64,000 bases of DNA from Paenibacillus luteus (GTDB lineage: Bacteria; Bacillota; Bacilli; Paenibacillales; Paenibacillaceae), in the NCBI RefSeq assembly GCF_006542765.1, contig NZ_SKCD01000018.1:1-64000 (forward strand), read 5' to 3'. Shown piece after piece: positions 10,101-18,043 of this stretch (the stretch's first letter is position 1; each line of letters opens with the position of its first letter). Below the pieces are notes generated by a model. It saw only the letters and a program-made list of their open reading frames with translations. It had not been told where the DNA came from and did no database searches. The position numbers and the translations under genes were made by a program.

Positions 10101-11981
10101 TGTGCTTAAAATTTCCGAATCTGCATAATTTCCGTCCTGCATCACTTTGAACTCTGCAACAGATGAGCTTGATTTGATCGTAAAGACCGCATAAGTCGAA
10201 CCATTCTCCGTAAAGACGAATGCTGGTTTAGAGAAATAGCTCTCCATTGTAGAGTAAGCGTTATTGGTTGCATGCAGCGCCGAGAAATAGACTGGGCGAG
10301 AAGCCGACGTTTTGAATTGATCCATTGCGTTCTGCAAAGCAGCAGTCGCTGTCGTCAATTCCGTTTTGGTTGCTGCCGCATTGTCGCTAACTGATTTGCT
10401 GTTTGCTATCGCTGCTGCTAATGCTGCCTTAGCGCTTGTAGAATATTGGCCTGATTGCGTGCCTTCAATTGCTTGGTCATGTATAGCTTGAGCTGATGAC
10501 TCCACAGCATTTAAGGCCGCTAGCTCTACATCATTAAAGTTCAAGTAGGCAACCTTTTGCTCCGCAGAACCTGTCAGATTGTAATAAACAGCGACAACCC
10601 CACTTGTAATCGCCGTATTGCTGCCATTAAATATCAATTGGCCCGTATAGGCTCCATTTGCTTCTTCGCTCTTGCTTACTTCTCCAAACTTTGATTGCGA
10701 AGCACTAAATGTAAGCAGTCCGGTGTTTCTAGGTTGCAAATAATAAACGCTCGATAGATCAACACCCGCACTATTTGGAATCGTGATGTTGGCATATAAC
10801 TTGCTTCCCGATTTCAAAATGGTTGCTTTCGGCCCGAAATTAGCTATTTGCCCCGTAGATACAATCCCTGCTGGGCTAATCGCGTCAAGCACTTTAAGTG
10901 ATACATCGCCTAGCGATACGATAGCATCGCTGTAAAAGTTGGTTAAATTATTTTTTAACAAGTAAATCGCTGAATCTATATGATCCTGCGTAGCCAGTTC
11001 AGAGTTCAATACCGTTTCGGCATTGACGATGTAGTCCAAGAAACTGTTTTTCACATTGGCAGGATATTCTCCAATAGACCGCACAGCTGTATTTCCGCTT
11101 GCTTCACCAAATATTTTTGCTTGCTGCTGACTAGCTCTGCTGTCCGCGATCAACTGCTGTAATTTATCTTTTGTTATGGTGACGAGCATTAGCTCGTAAG
11201 TTTGTGCTGCTTTAAAGAGTGAGGCATAGGCTGCCTGTATCGCATCATCAGCAGGATTGTTATCCGCTACCGCTTTAGCAGAAACAATGGCTTGATATAG
11301 CGAAACTTTTGAGCCAGGCGCATAATTTCCATTAGCCAGTCCCTCGCTAGTATTGTCATAAACTGATTGCGTTACGGATATCAGCTCATTAAGCATAGCC
11401 AAATCTGCTACTGGCGGCTCTTCATTTCCACCAGACTCCACGGGTACGATAGGAAGTCCTTCCGTATAGATCTGCAGTTGAGCATTATACCAGTTGTTGT
11501 AGGTAAAATTAGGTATGCTTGTAATATTAATATGCATAAGTATTTCTTTTTTCTTAAGAAGGTTATCAATCGGAATAGCGACGGTACCAAACGCCCCGTC
11601 CACGTTTGCAATCGGTGTATAGTCTTTGGCTACAAACTCATCCTTCTTGTAATCATCAGCCGATGCGTAAGTATAAGGAATGCTTTTCTCTTTCCCCTGT
11701 TCTAGATAACCTAGATACTTAAACCAATCATAGCTGCTAAACTCATTTTGAAAAGTAATGAAACCGTTTTTGACAATTAATTTACCTGAATCAGGAACAA
11801 CAAAATTTTGCATGTAGGAGTCCTTATCAGAGTTATCCGCCAAATATCTGAATTTAACCGGATATTCACCATCCGCTAGCGTAACCGCTGGTGTCGCTGA
11901 CACCGCTCCCACATTTACAATCGAAAGCAAGACCACTGCCGCCAATATCATAGCGACCCATTTTCTAAACTGTATCTTCAA
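7107..11981 (-). CDS. Giant multi-NEAT, S-layer-homology haem-scavenging surface protein
   Basis: 1624 aa. A signal peptide (1-29) is followed by NEAT1 (about 36-175, motif YNNWY), helical FIVAR-like linkers, and a beta-rich cohesin-like segment (about 360-490). Next come NEAT2 (about 563-680) and NEAT3 (about 756-872), which are near-identical, and NEAT4 (about 942-1070, motif YFHEY). A divergent NEAT-like segment (about 1153-1290) and NEAT5 (about 1303-1425, motif YNHEY) follow. The C-terminus has three SLH domains (about 1447-1624, for example IQGHWAEAAI and GYEDGKFRPNGVITRSEF) that bind secondary cell-wall polymer. It probably captures haem at the surface and hands it to the IsdC-like and IsdE-like proteins of the same operon. 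NEAT2 and NEAT3 have YDRTH and YDLTH, so the second haem-site Tyr is His. The start is a TTG with AGGAG ten bases upstream; a Fur box lies 53 bp upstream. Confidence 0.9.
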   Translation of the reverse strand: MKIQFRKWVAMILAAVVLLSIVNVGAVSATPAVTLADGEYPVKFRYLADNSDKDSYMQNFVVPDSGKLIVKNGFITFQNEFSSYDWFKYLGYLEQGKEKSIPYTYASADDYKKDEFVAKDYTPIANVDGAFGTVAIPIDNLLKKKEILMHINITSIPNFTYNNWYNAQLQIYTEGLPIVPVESGGNEEPPVADLAMLNELISVTQSVYDNTSEGLANGNYAPGSKVSLYQAIVSAKAVADNNPADDAIQAAYASLFKAAQTYELMLVTITKDKLQQLIADSRASQQQAKIFGEASGNTAVRSIGEYPANVKNSFLDYIVNAETVLNSELATQDHIDSAIYLLKNNLTNFYSDAIVSLGDVSLKVLDAISPAGIVSTGQIANFGPKATILKSGSKLYANITIPNSAGVDLSSVYYLQPRNTGLLTFSASQSKFGEVSKSEEANGAYTGQLIFNGSNTAITSGVVAVYYNLTGSAEQKVAYLNFNDVELAALNAVESSAQAIHDQAIEGTQSGQYSTSAKAALAAAIANSKSVSDNAAATKTELTTATAALQNAMDQFKTSASRPVYFSALHATNNAYSTMESYFSKPAFVFTENGSTYAVFTIKSSSSVAEFKVMQDGNYADSEILSTNEAANERVVKIKLESLTETIAAKVRTVVPAQNYDRTHDIRLIFNNINRAELTQVVADAKEVHKNAKVGSESGDYSTESKATLQNAFNSADAIAANTGSTQAQINDAVLVLKAAVTAFKASVIEETDSKLVYFSALHATNNAYSTMENYFVKPATVFTENGSTYAVFTIKSSSSVAEFKVMQGGEFVDSEILSTNEAANERVVKFKLESLTETIAAKVRTVVPAQNYDLTHDIRLIFNNINRAELTQAVADAKEVHKNAKVGSESGEYTAESKATLQSAIDAANAIAINISSTQTQIDGAVVALKAAVTVFKDSVISALPDGNYLIDFKILKFGTDENSVMQDYVVSPGLLKVSGNTKKLFFTVKQDKEITGMKFNGQNVQVASHDEANNTRVVYFVVPSLSEKLEGWVKIEWAEQNYFHEYDVQLSLDESSLQATNENIEEPNTPIEVDASTLKQGLITAKAAYAAAVEGSEAGSYIAGSKAILATAITTAETAAAELVSQQAVNEATVALEQALDTFKVSKHFASGGYEVQFKSPNQDFAKHLETAGSLVIENGNNTLSFTPKEGVQIKKLINRNTNEEILPVGSSLLPQALTLAYSKTAALFSVASTFVTAAVTSPVQFKVQDLNAPYSLVIDVTEGGTTSEVSYAMQLANIVSEVTTGPGTGPGTDPGTTTPGTGLADGQYSISVRILKYGTDENSVMQDYIIPTAKLHVSGGNKRIHLTLKQDKQITGLMFNGANVNVENRNADKNTRVVSFPVSDLSKVMDGWVKIDWPEMSYNHEYNIQIQFNEASISPLSGGGVPDPDDDEDKDKEEATEPLATSFKDIQGHWAEAAITKALSLGIVAGYEDGKFRPNGVITRSEFAVLISRALKLPASNTASTFNDGNLIPTWAKSHVESAVAAGLVGGYDDQTFRGSKQITRSELAVIIVRAAKLETKEDAALSFADASAVPAWAKKEVAAAVAAGFIQGKGNNTFDPNANATRAEALTLVMKLLEQK
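9157..10295 (-). repeat. Tandem 579-bp (193-codon) duplication within the NEAT/SLH gene
   Basis: Two copies (about 9157-9716 and 9736-10295) are offset by 579 bp, for example ATTCCGAACC at 9311 and 9890. Each encodes one NEAT domain plus a helical linker. Nucleotide identity is very high over the NEAT parts and lower in the linkers. This indicates a recent internal duplication or ongoing gene conversion. Confidence 0.9.
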
Positions 11982-12033
11982 CTCTATGACACTCCTCTTT
12001 GTTGGTTTGAGAAGGCTAAATCACTAATTAGTA

Positions 12034-12052
12034 GCTAATGATTATCATTCTC
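12034..12052 (-). promoter_or_regulatory. Fur box upstream of the NEAT/SLH-led haem operon
   Basis: On the minus strand GAGAATGATAATCATTAGC matches 17 of 19 positions of the Fur consensus GATAATGATAATCATTATC. It lies 53 bp before the TTG start and overlaps a plausible promoter (TTGAGA and TAATTA). Repression by Fe(II)-Fur is the expected control. Confidence 0.88.
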
Positions 12053-12355
12053 AATATATTTTCAAAAAAAATAACTTACTCCACTGAAGCCTCCAAGACC
12101 TCCTCCATGTACTGCTCCGCTAACCTAGCATTGCTGTTCCATGATAGATATCATCGTAACCTCATGTCTCTACTTTTTGTCTTATAAACCCGCACCTCTT
12201 CCAAAAATGTTCGGCTCATTAAACTCGTTATAGATATTACTTCAAAATTTTAGCAACCGTCAACCGTTATTAAATTTTTAAATAGTGCGCATTTTCATGC
12301 ACTAACTATGCTATCCTAAATGGAAATTATAAACAGATGATGCGGCAGAAATATA

Positions 12356-12384
12356 TTGACAGAGTCAGCGTCTTTCACTATTCT
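12356..12384 (+). promoter_or_regulatory. SigA-type promoter of the second haem ABC operon
   Basis: TTGACA (12356-12361) and TATTCT (12379-12384) are separated by 17 nt, and a Fur box covers the expected start point downstream. The rest of the 11982-12434 interval shows no gene. It holds the two divergent promoters and an AT-rich stretch. Confidence 0.8.
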
Positions 12385-12390
12385 ATAAAT

Positions 12391-12409
12391 GATATTGATA
12401 ATCACTATC
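12391..12409 (+). promoter_or_regulatory. Fur box of the second haem ABC operon
   Basis: GATATTGATAATCACTATC matches 17 of 19 positions of the Fur consensus. It starts 6 nt after the -10 hexamer and ends 25 nt before the ATG of the binding protein. Both divergent operons are therefore expected to respond to iron together. Confidence 0.9.
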
Positions 12410-12434
12410 ATTTATTTTTAGCTTGGAGGGCTCT

Positions 12435-13385
12435 ATGAAGAAAGGCTTGTTTATTTGTTGTGCTGCTTTTTTATTATCACTTACTGCTTGCAGTGTTGGA
12501 GCGGGCGGCTCAGGCCAAGCCGCGAACCAACAGAATGCACTCATCCAAATTGAGGATTTTGCCAATCGCAAAATCGCATTCGATCAGGTCCCCCAAAACA
12601 TTGTTGCGCTAAGCAACGGGGAGACTGACATTATTTATGCTTTGGGCGGAGAACTCGTCGGCAGACCCACCTCTACTACCCCGCTTGCAACAAAAGCGGC
12701 GGAACAAGTGGAACAGATTGGATCTGCGCATGAGGTGGACTTGGAGAAAATCACGCTGCTCCGTGCTGACGTCGTGCTTGGCAACAACCCGATGAATACG
12801 AAGGATGTGCCTATTCTCGAAGGAGTCGGTACCAAGGTCATTCTAACCAGCGCTAACTCGATTAACGAAATTGAGAAGCAGATCGAGCTGTTCGGTCAGC
12901 TCCTTCAGAAAGAAGAGCGTGCTTCTGAACTCGTTCAAGAAATAGAGAAAAAGTTGAAGCAGTATGAGACTGCTCCGGGAGGCACTAAGCCAAGAGCACT
13001 GCTCGTATACGGCGCACCCGGCACTTATATGGCTGCTCTGCCTAATTCCCTTAGCGGCAACATTTTAGAACTGGCCGGCGGTACGAATATCGCATCCGAC
13101 TATCCCAGCCTGCAGAGCTACCCGCAGTATGCCCAGCTCAATTCGGAGCGAATTGTTGAGGCTAATCCACAGCTCATCCTGATTATGACACACGGCAATC
13201 CGGATGAAGTGAAAAAAGGCTTCCTTAAGGAAATGCAGACGAATCCTGCTTGGAGCAGCCTAGAGGCCGTTAAGCAAAATAAAGTGGAAGTGCTGCCGTC
13301 CGATTTATTCGGCTCCAATCCGGGAACCCGCATCATGGATTCGCTTGACTACCTGCATGAGAAGCTCGAAGGGTTAAAGCAATGA
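12435..13385 (+). CDS. Iron/haem ABC transporter substrate-binding lipoprotein
   Basis: 316 aa. The lipoprotein signal ends at the lipobox SLTAC. It is a helical-backbone periplasmic-binding protein related to the IsdE-like protein at 6.1-7.0 kb; both share the RALLVYGAPGTYMA / VLILLGVPGSYLVA region and NPQLILIMTHGNPDEVKKGF. It delivers haem or another iron chelate to the permease encoded 10 bp downstream. The start is the ATG at 12435 with GGAGGG four bases upstream; a TTG four codons earlier is less likely. First gene of a three-gene Fur-type operon. Confidence 0.87.
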   Translation: MKKGLFICCAAFLLSLTACSVGAGGSGQAANQQNALIQIEDFANRKIAFDQVPQNIVALSNGETDIIYALGGELVGRPTSTTPLATKAAEQVEQIGSAHEVDLEKITLLRADVVLGNNPMNTKDVPILEGVGTKVILTSANSINEIEKQIELFGQLLQKEERASELVQEIEKKLKQYETAPGGTKPRALLVYGAPGTYMAALPNSLSGNILELAGGTNIASDYPSLQSYPQYAQLNSERIVEANPQLILIMTHGNPDEVKKGFLKEMQTNPAWSSLEAVKQNKVEVLPSDLFGSNPGTRIMDSLDYLHEKLEGLKQ

Positions 13386-13395
13386 AAGGATTGAC

Positions 13396-14394
13396 ATGAA
13401 TAAACAACTACGAACAAAAAGACGAAAGATTGCTCTAATTACAGCCCCTATCCTGCTGCTGTTAAGTGTGTTTTATGGCCTATCATACGGCTCAGTATCT
13501 ATCTCTCTCAGCGAGATATGGACAATATTAACGACTGACGGACAATCCGCGCAAGACACAATCATTATGAACTTAAGGCTTCCGCGCGTACTCGTCGGTT
13601 TGCTCACGGGCGCATGTCTCGCAGCTGCCGGCGCTATTCTGCAAGGCGTCATGCGCAATCCGCTCGCCGATCCCGGCATTATTGGAGTTTCAGCTGGAGG
13701 CGGGCTTGCTGCTGTGGTTACGATGGTATTGCTGCCTCAGCTGAGCTATCTGCTGCCAGCAGCGGCTTTTGCCGGCGCGTTCGTTTCCTCTATCGTCATT
13801 TATCTAATCTCTTGGGACAAAGGAACTTCACCGGTCAAAATCGTGCTTGCCGGCGTTGCAGTCAACGCTCTGCTCGGCGCCATTATGAATGGGATTATGG
13901 TCGTTTACAGCGATCGTGTTCAGTCGGTTCTCCCTTGGCTATCTGGTGGCCTGAATGGACGCAGCTGGCATCATCTTTCTTTTATGGCTCCCTATGCCTT
14001 GGTTGGACTCGGGCTGACGCTGCTAGCCATCAAGCCTGCCAATCTCATGCTGCTTGGGGACGACTCTGCAAAGCTGCTAGGGCAAAAAGTCGAGCTTCAA
14101 AGGCTGCTGCTCATTCTGCTCTCTTCCCTGCTTGCGGGCGCTGCCGTTAGCGCTGCCGGATTAATTGGCTTTGTCGGGCTTGTTGTCCCACATGCTGTTC
14201 GGCTGCTCATCGGAGAGGATTATCGGTACCTTCTTCCAGTCTCTATTCTTGGAGGAGCAGCTCTGGTCGTATTCGCAGACACGATTGCGCGCACCTGGTT
14301 CGATCCTATCGAGCTTCCGGTTGGCATTTTGCTTGCATGCGTGGGAGCACCGTTCTTTTTAATTTTACTGAGGAAACGGAGTAATTGGAGGTGA
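13396..14394 (+). CDS. Iron/haem ABC transporter permease (FecCD family)
   Basis: 332 aa, polytopic. The typical blocks are [39 protein letters not shown] and [19 protein letters not shown]. It is a paralogue of the permease at 5.1-6.0 kb. Its TGA stop lies inside the GGAGGTGA ribosome-binding site of the next gene, so translation of the two is coupled. Confidence 0.93.
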   Translation: MNKQLRTKRRKIALITAPILLLLSVFYGLSYGSVSISLSEIWTILTTDGQSAQDTIIMNLRLPRVLVGLLTGACLAAAGAILQGVMRNPLADPGIIGVSAGGGLAAVVTMVLLPQLSYLLPAAAFAGAFVSSIVIYLISWDKGTSPVKIVLAGVAVNALLGAIMNGIMVVYSDRVQSVLPWLSGGLNGRSWHHLSFMAPYALVGLGLTLLAIKPANLMLLGDDSAKLLGQKVELQRLLLILLSSLLAGAAVSAAGLIGFVGLVVPHAVRLLIGEDYRYLLPVSILGGAALVVFADTIARTWFDPIELPVGILLACVGAPFFLILLRKRSNWR

Positions 14395-14396
14395 CT

Positions 14397-15545
14397 ATGA
14401 TGAATAAAGCGATTGATTTGAAGGATATTGAGCTGGAAATGGGGATGTTTCAGCTCTTTGACATAACGACTGCCATTCCCGAGGGCAAAATGACTGCCAT
14501 TATCGGTCCCAACGGATCAGGCAAATCCACCCTGCTCAAAATCATCACGAAGCTGCTGAGCGCTGACAAAGGCGAGGTCGCTATTCAAGGGAAAGAAGCA
14601 GGCGACTACTCGAGAGCAGACTATGCGCGTACCATTTCGATGCTGCCGCAAGCCAAGGATATGCTGCCTGAGCTGACGGTCCGTGAGCTCGTCGCTTACG
14701 GGCGTTCTCCGCATAAGCGGCTGTTCAAGCAGCGCTTGACGGAGGAAGACCAGAAAATCATTGATTGGGCGATGAAGACGATGAGTATTCGCCGTCATGA
14801 TGATCGTATGTTTCATACTTTGTCGGGAGGTGAGCAGCAAAAAGCGCGTATTGCGATGGCTCTCGCTCAAAAAACGGATATTATTTTGCTCGACGAGCCT
14901 ACGACCTTTTTGGATATTTCCCACCAGCTCGAGGTCATGGGCATGCTGCGAAAGATCAATCAGGAGCATGGCATCACCATCGTAATGGTCCTGCATGATT
15001 TGCAGCAGGCTGCCGCCTATTGCGATCATCTCATTGCGATGAAGGATGGCGAGATTATCTCGACAGGAACGCCGCAGACGGTGATTACCTCTCGCTTTTT
15101 GAGGCAAGTATACGAGATTGAAGCGAAGGTCAGCTTCGATCAAAACTATCCCGTTATTATTCCAATCCCTAAAAATTATGAGGAGGATGCTACTATGATT
15201 ATTGTAACGAACACGTCCCACATTACGAAAGGAAACGGCGATAAGCTTATCGAGCGTTTCGACAGAATTGGCAAAGTAGAAGGAATGGAAGGTTTCCTCG
15301 GACTTGAGGTTTTGCTGACGCAAAACACGGCTGAGTACGACGAGGTATCCGTCGTTACGCGTTGGAATTCCAAAGACGATTTCCAAGCATGGACACGAAG
15401 CGAAGCCTTCCGCGAATCCCATTCCCACCGCAAAACGCCGGATTACATTATTTCGAACAAAATTGTTTTCCAAGAAGTCAAAATCAAAAGAAATCCGCTT
15501 CCTCCTGTGCATGCTGAGGCCATCGCAGAAGCGAAAGCGCAATAA
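14397..15545 (+). CDS. Fusion: iron/haem ABC ATPase (FecE type) + IsdG-like haem monooxygenase
   Basis: 382 aa. Residues 1-~262 are an ABC ATPase (Walker [10 protein letters not shown], signature LSGGEQQKA, Walker [13 protein letters not shown], switch VLHDLQQA). From residue 267 an IsdG/ABM-type haem-degrading domain follows. Counting from its own Met, Asn6, Trp66 and His76 keep the spacing of the S. aureus IsdG triad (Asn7, Trp67, His77). A single frame therefore couples haem import to haem cleavage and iron release. The junction holds a perfect AGGAGG (15181-15186) eight bases before an in-frame ATG (15195), so the monooxygenase may also be made alone. Start is ATG 14397 or 14400 behind GGAGGTGA. 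Last gene of the operon. Confidence 0.9.
   Translation: MMNKAIDLKDIELEMGMFQLFDITTAIPEGKMTAIIGPNGSGKSTLLKIITKLLSADKGEVAIQGKEAGDYSRADYARTISMLPQAKDMLPELTVRELVAYGRSPHKRLFKQRLTEEDQKIIDWAMKTMSIRRHDDRMFHTLSGGEQQKARIAMALAQKTDIILLDEPTTFLDISHQLEVMGMLRKINQEHGITIVMVLHDLQQAAAYCDHLIAMKDGEIISTGTPQTVITSRFLRQVYEIEAKVSFDQNYPVIIPIPKNYEEDATMIIVTNTSHITKGNGDKLIERFDRIGKVEGMEGFLGLEVLLTQNTAEYDEVSVVTRWNSKDDFQAWTRSEAFRESHSHRKTPDYIISNKIVFQEVKIKRNPLPPVHAEAIAEAKAQ
15195..15545 (+). CDS. Putative internal translation product: stand-alone IsdG-like haem monooxygenase
   Basis: This 116-aa in-frame product would start at an internal ATG preceded by AGGAGG with 8-nt spacing. Its length and sequence (starting [15 protein letters not shown]) are those of a complete IsdG/HmoA-type enzyme. 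Such enzymes are normally free cytoplasmic dimers that open the haem ring and release iron. Whether it is made separately from the fusion is an inference from the ribosome-binding site. Confidence 0.6.
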   Translation: MIIVTNTSHITKGNGDKLIERFDRIGKVEGMEGFLGLEVLLTQNTAEYDEVSVVTRWNSKDDFQAWTRSEAFRESHSHRKTPDYIISNKIVFQEVKIKRNPLPPVHAEAIAEAKAQ

Positions 15546-15595
15546 CAGTCGCTACGGACTTCTTTCATTCCGTTCTTAATGATATGATCGGTCGA

Positions 15596-15647
15596 TAAAA
15601 AAACAGGCAGACGACGGAGTCATCCATCGTCTGCCTGTTCTTTTTTT
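15596..15647. terminator. Bidirectional terminator between the haem operon and the polyuronide operon
   Basis: A perfect 13-bp stem (AACAGGCAGACGA at 15602-15614 with its complement at 15627-15639) is flanked by an A-run on the left and a seven-T run on the right (15641-15647). It can therefore end both convergent transcripts. Confidence 0.9.
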
Positions 15648-15657
15648 CCCATATACC

Positions 15658-16899
15658 TTATTTCAATGCCGTATCAAGCCTAAAGCCTAGCCCCGACCAG
15701 GCTTTCTTCGAAGTCCAGGGCTCCGCAGCGCCACTCCAAAATGGATGCGTGTCTGGTAAGCCCAAAGGCAAGAAGACTTCGGAGCATAGATATAAGCTTC
15801 CAGTCGATATGTAGCGTTCGCCAACCCCCGGCTGATGCCCGCAGAAGCCAATCGTTAGCCAGCCCGCAGCCGTAAAGTTACCTGGCACTTCCAGTGTACG
15901 GCGGATCGCTGCGGTTAATGCGCAGCGCACCTGCGCGCCGCTAACCGATTTCGGCAGTGTATCCAGATACGCACTTTGAGCTAAGCTTTGGAAGGCTCCA
16001 AAGCGATATGCCAGTGATCGTCCGATCGGCGGGTATGTGCCATCCGGCCCAATTAAACGCTCAAGCACCTCTGCATAGCGCTGTGCACGGCTCGTAATGG
16101 TAGGTCGCATAGCATCCCATTCCCCATATTGATCGCCAACCGCCGCAAGCACGTCAACCAGCATCGGCTGAATGACAAAGCTGTTGTAATAATCCCAGTG
16201 AAACTCGGGGCCATCGCCATAGGCACCATCACCAAGATACCATTGCTCATGCTGCTTTAGGGAGTAATCGACCCTCATCGAATCCCAATCGCTTTCGCCC
16301 AGCTTGAACAAAGCGGACTCTGTCGTTGCTGCAAACAGCAGCCAATTCGAGAAGACAGGCTTTCTTGAGCGCGTCTGCTTCAGCGCAGCTACCACATTCG
16401 CTCTCACGCGCGGCTCCAGCTTTTCTCCCAGCTCTATGGGCGCTCTCAGAATTGCCTGCGCTAGAAACGCCGCGTCCACAATTGGCTGTAAGCCTTCGCC
16501 GAAATTCATATAATCTGGCGACCTCGGATCAGTTCCCGCGTCAATCGCTGCCCGAGCAAGCTCCGCATAACGACTCCGAGTCTCCTCTTCAGCTCCAACG
16601 GACAGCTTATTCTCTAACCAAGGAGCCATGCCGGAAAGAAGGCGCCCAAGCGCCTCCAAATGGGTGAATTTAGCCCGATCAGCTAATAGTTCCGCTTTTT
16701 CCTCATTCGATGCTCCCGCCATTTGTGCGCATTCAATCGGCATTTTCTCTTTAAGTCGACGTTCGGAAAGTGCGTTAAGAACTGGATCGCTTATGGCGAG
16801 CATTTGCTCCAGCCAATATTCACGATCAGACAGTAGAGTGCTGCCCAGTTGATTCGATTGCAATGCCCTAGCCCCCATTCTACCAGAAAGTATCGGCAT
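15658..16899 (-). CDS. DUF2264 family protein (putative polysaccharide-degradation protein)
   Basis: 413 aa, soluble, no signal peptide. It matches the DUF2264 family by its alpha-helical barrel-like character and segments such as GDGAYGDGPEFHWDYYNSFVIQPML and GRSLAYRFGAFQSLA (conserved Tyr/Asn/Ser run and GR-Y-R). Members usually lie in polysaccharide-utilisation clusters, but their activity is not well established. It is the third gene of the operon and overlaps the GH88 gene by 20 bp, which indicates coupled translation. A role in trimming uronic-acid-containing oligosaccharides is inferred from the neighbours. Confidence 0.8.
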   Translation of the reverse strand: MPILSGRMGARALQSNQLGSTLLSDREYWLEQMLAISDPVLNALSERRLKEKMPIECAQMAGASNEEKAELLADRAKFTHLEALGRLLSGMAPWLENKLSVGAEEETRSRYAELARAAIDAGTDPRSPDYMNFGEGLQPIVDAAFLAQAILRAPIELGEKLEPRVRANVVAALKQTRSRKPVFSNWLLFAATTESALFKLGESDWDSMRVDYSLKQHEQWYLGDGAYGDGPEFHWDYYNSFVIQPMLVDVLAAVGDQYGEWDAMRPTITSRAQRYAEVLERLIGPDGTYPPIGRSLAYRFGAFQSLAQSAYLDTLPKSVSGAQVRCALTAAIRRTLEVPGNFTAAGWLTIGFCGHQPGVGERYISTGSLYLCSEVFLPLGLPDTHPFWSGAAEPWTSKKAWSGLGFRLDTALK

Positions 16900-18010
16900 T
16901 TCCTCTTAGTCTCGCCAAGCCTTCAACAAAGAAATAATCTCCGTAAATTAGCGGTACATCCACGTTTCTTCGCTCCGGATAGTGGCTAGTCCCATGGAGA
17001 ACCAACCCTTCTTCAGCATCATTATCCCAAGCTCCATAGTTTTCGTACATCGAGCGCAGAATCCGCTCGCCTAGCGCTTGATAAAGCTCTGCCTCCTCGC
17101 CTGGCACCGATCTTGCGATTTCAAGCAAGCCGCATGCCGCACATGCGCCGGCCGAGGTATCACGGTAGCGCTCAACGCCGGATGGCAGGCGGAAATCCCA
17201 ATGCGGTACCGAATCCTCAGGCAAGTTTGCCAAGAAGAAATGGGCAACGCGCTTTGCAGCCTCCAAATATCTAGGCTCGCCGGTATATCGGAAGCTCAGC
17301 GCCATCCCATAGATCGCCCATGAGGCCCCACGTGACCATGCCGAGTTTGGAGCAAAGCCCTGTCCACCGTTTACGCTTACAAATTCACCCGTCTGTGGAT
17401 GGAAAATAACGATATGATTGACGGAACCGTCCGTCCGGATAAAATGCTCAAGCACCGTATCGGCATGCTCCATCGCCAAATGCTTGAACCTCGGATCACC
17501 AGTCGTTTCGCTAGCCCAGTACAGCAGAGGCAAGTTCATCATACAATCGATGATCGCCCAGCCTTCGTTGCGATCGCCTTCGCTCCATGGATTCCACGCT
17601 CTAATATAGTTTCCTTTGACATTGAATCGTCCACTTAAAACGCTTGCAGCCAGCAGCGCTCGTTTGCGTGACTGTTCTTCTCCAAGCAGCTTGTACCTAG
17701 CAACACTCGTAAGTGACCACATAAAGCCGATATCATGATCCAACTTGTCAAATCCAGTTAATACTTCATCAAGCTGCTGCTCGCAAGCTTCTGCAATGTC
17801 TTTGTACCTCTCATCCTTCGATTCCGAGTCACGGTATAACAGCCATAACAAACCCGGCCAGAAGCCTGCGGTCCACCAATGAGGCGCCTCTAGCACATAA
17901 GTGCCATCCACGCTGGCATGTGGAAATCTAGCGCCAATGCGATTGCTCGTTCTCGTAACCTTCTCATGTACCTTTTCCCAAGCTTCATTTACCCAACTCG
18001 TTTGCACCAT
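16880..18010 (-). CDS. Glycoside hydrolase family 88 / unsaturated glucuronyl hydrolase
   Basis: 376 aa, cytoplasmic, with an (alpha/alpha)6-barrel-type sequence. The regions around the two family Asp residues are recognisable: DHDIGFMWSLTS and AIIDCMMNLPLLYWAS. The later GWARGQ-like block is present as SAWSRGASWAIYG. Such enzymes hydrate and split the unsaturated uronic acid left at the non-reducing end by polysaccharide lyases. This fits the heparinase-type lyase encoded 33 bp upstream. The exact substrate (glycosaminoglycan, gellan, ulvan or pectic oligomers) cannot be read from sequence. Confidence 0.9.
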   Translation of the reverse strand: MVQTSWVNEAWEKVHEKVTRTSNRIGARFPHASVDGTYVLEAPHWWTAGFWPGLLWLLYRDSESKDERYKDIAEACEQQLDEVLTGFDKLDHDIGFMWSLTSVARYKLLGEEQSRKRALLAASVLSGRFNVKGNYIRAWNPWSEGDRNEGWAIIDCMMNLPLLYWASETTGDPRFKHLAMEHADTVLEHFIRTDGSVNHIVIFHPQTGEFVSVNGGQGFAPNSAWSRGASWAIYGMALSFRYTGEPRYLEAAKRVAHFFLANLPEDSVPHWDFRLPSGVERYRDTSAGACAACGLLEIARSVPGEEAELYQALGERILRSMYENYGAWDNDAEEGLVLHGTSHYPERRNVDVPLIYGDYFFVEGLARLRGNADTFW

Positions 18011-18043
18011 ATTTCTTCCCTCTCCCTGCTGTATCCTTTTCGA

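Noticed and set aside
12283-12304. Inverted repeat TAGTGC...GCACTA between the haem operons
   Set aside because: Short arms in AT-rich DNA with no regulator family that fits. The Fur boxes explain control better.
14517-15542. Long minus-strand open frame (341 codons) opposite the ATPase-IsdG gene
   Set aside because: Shadow of the real plus-strand gene, which has intact motifs throughout; no RBS or homology.
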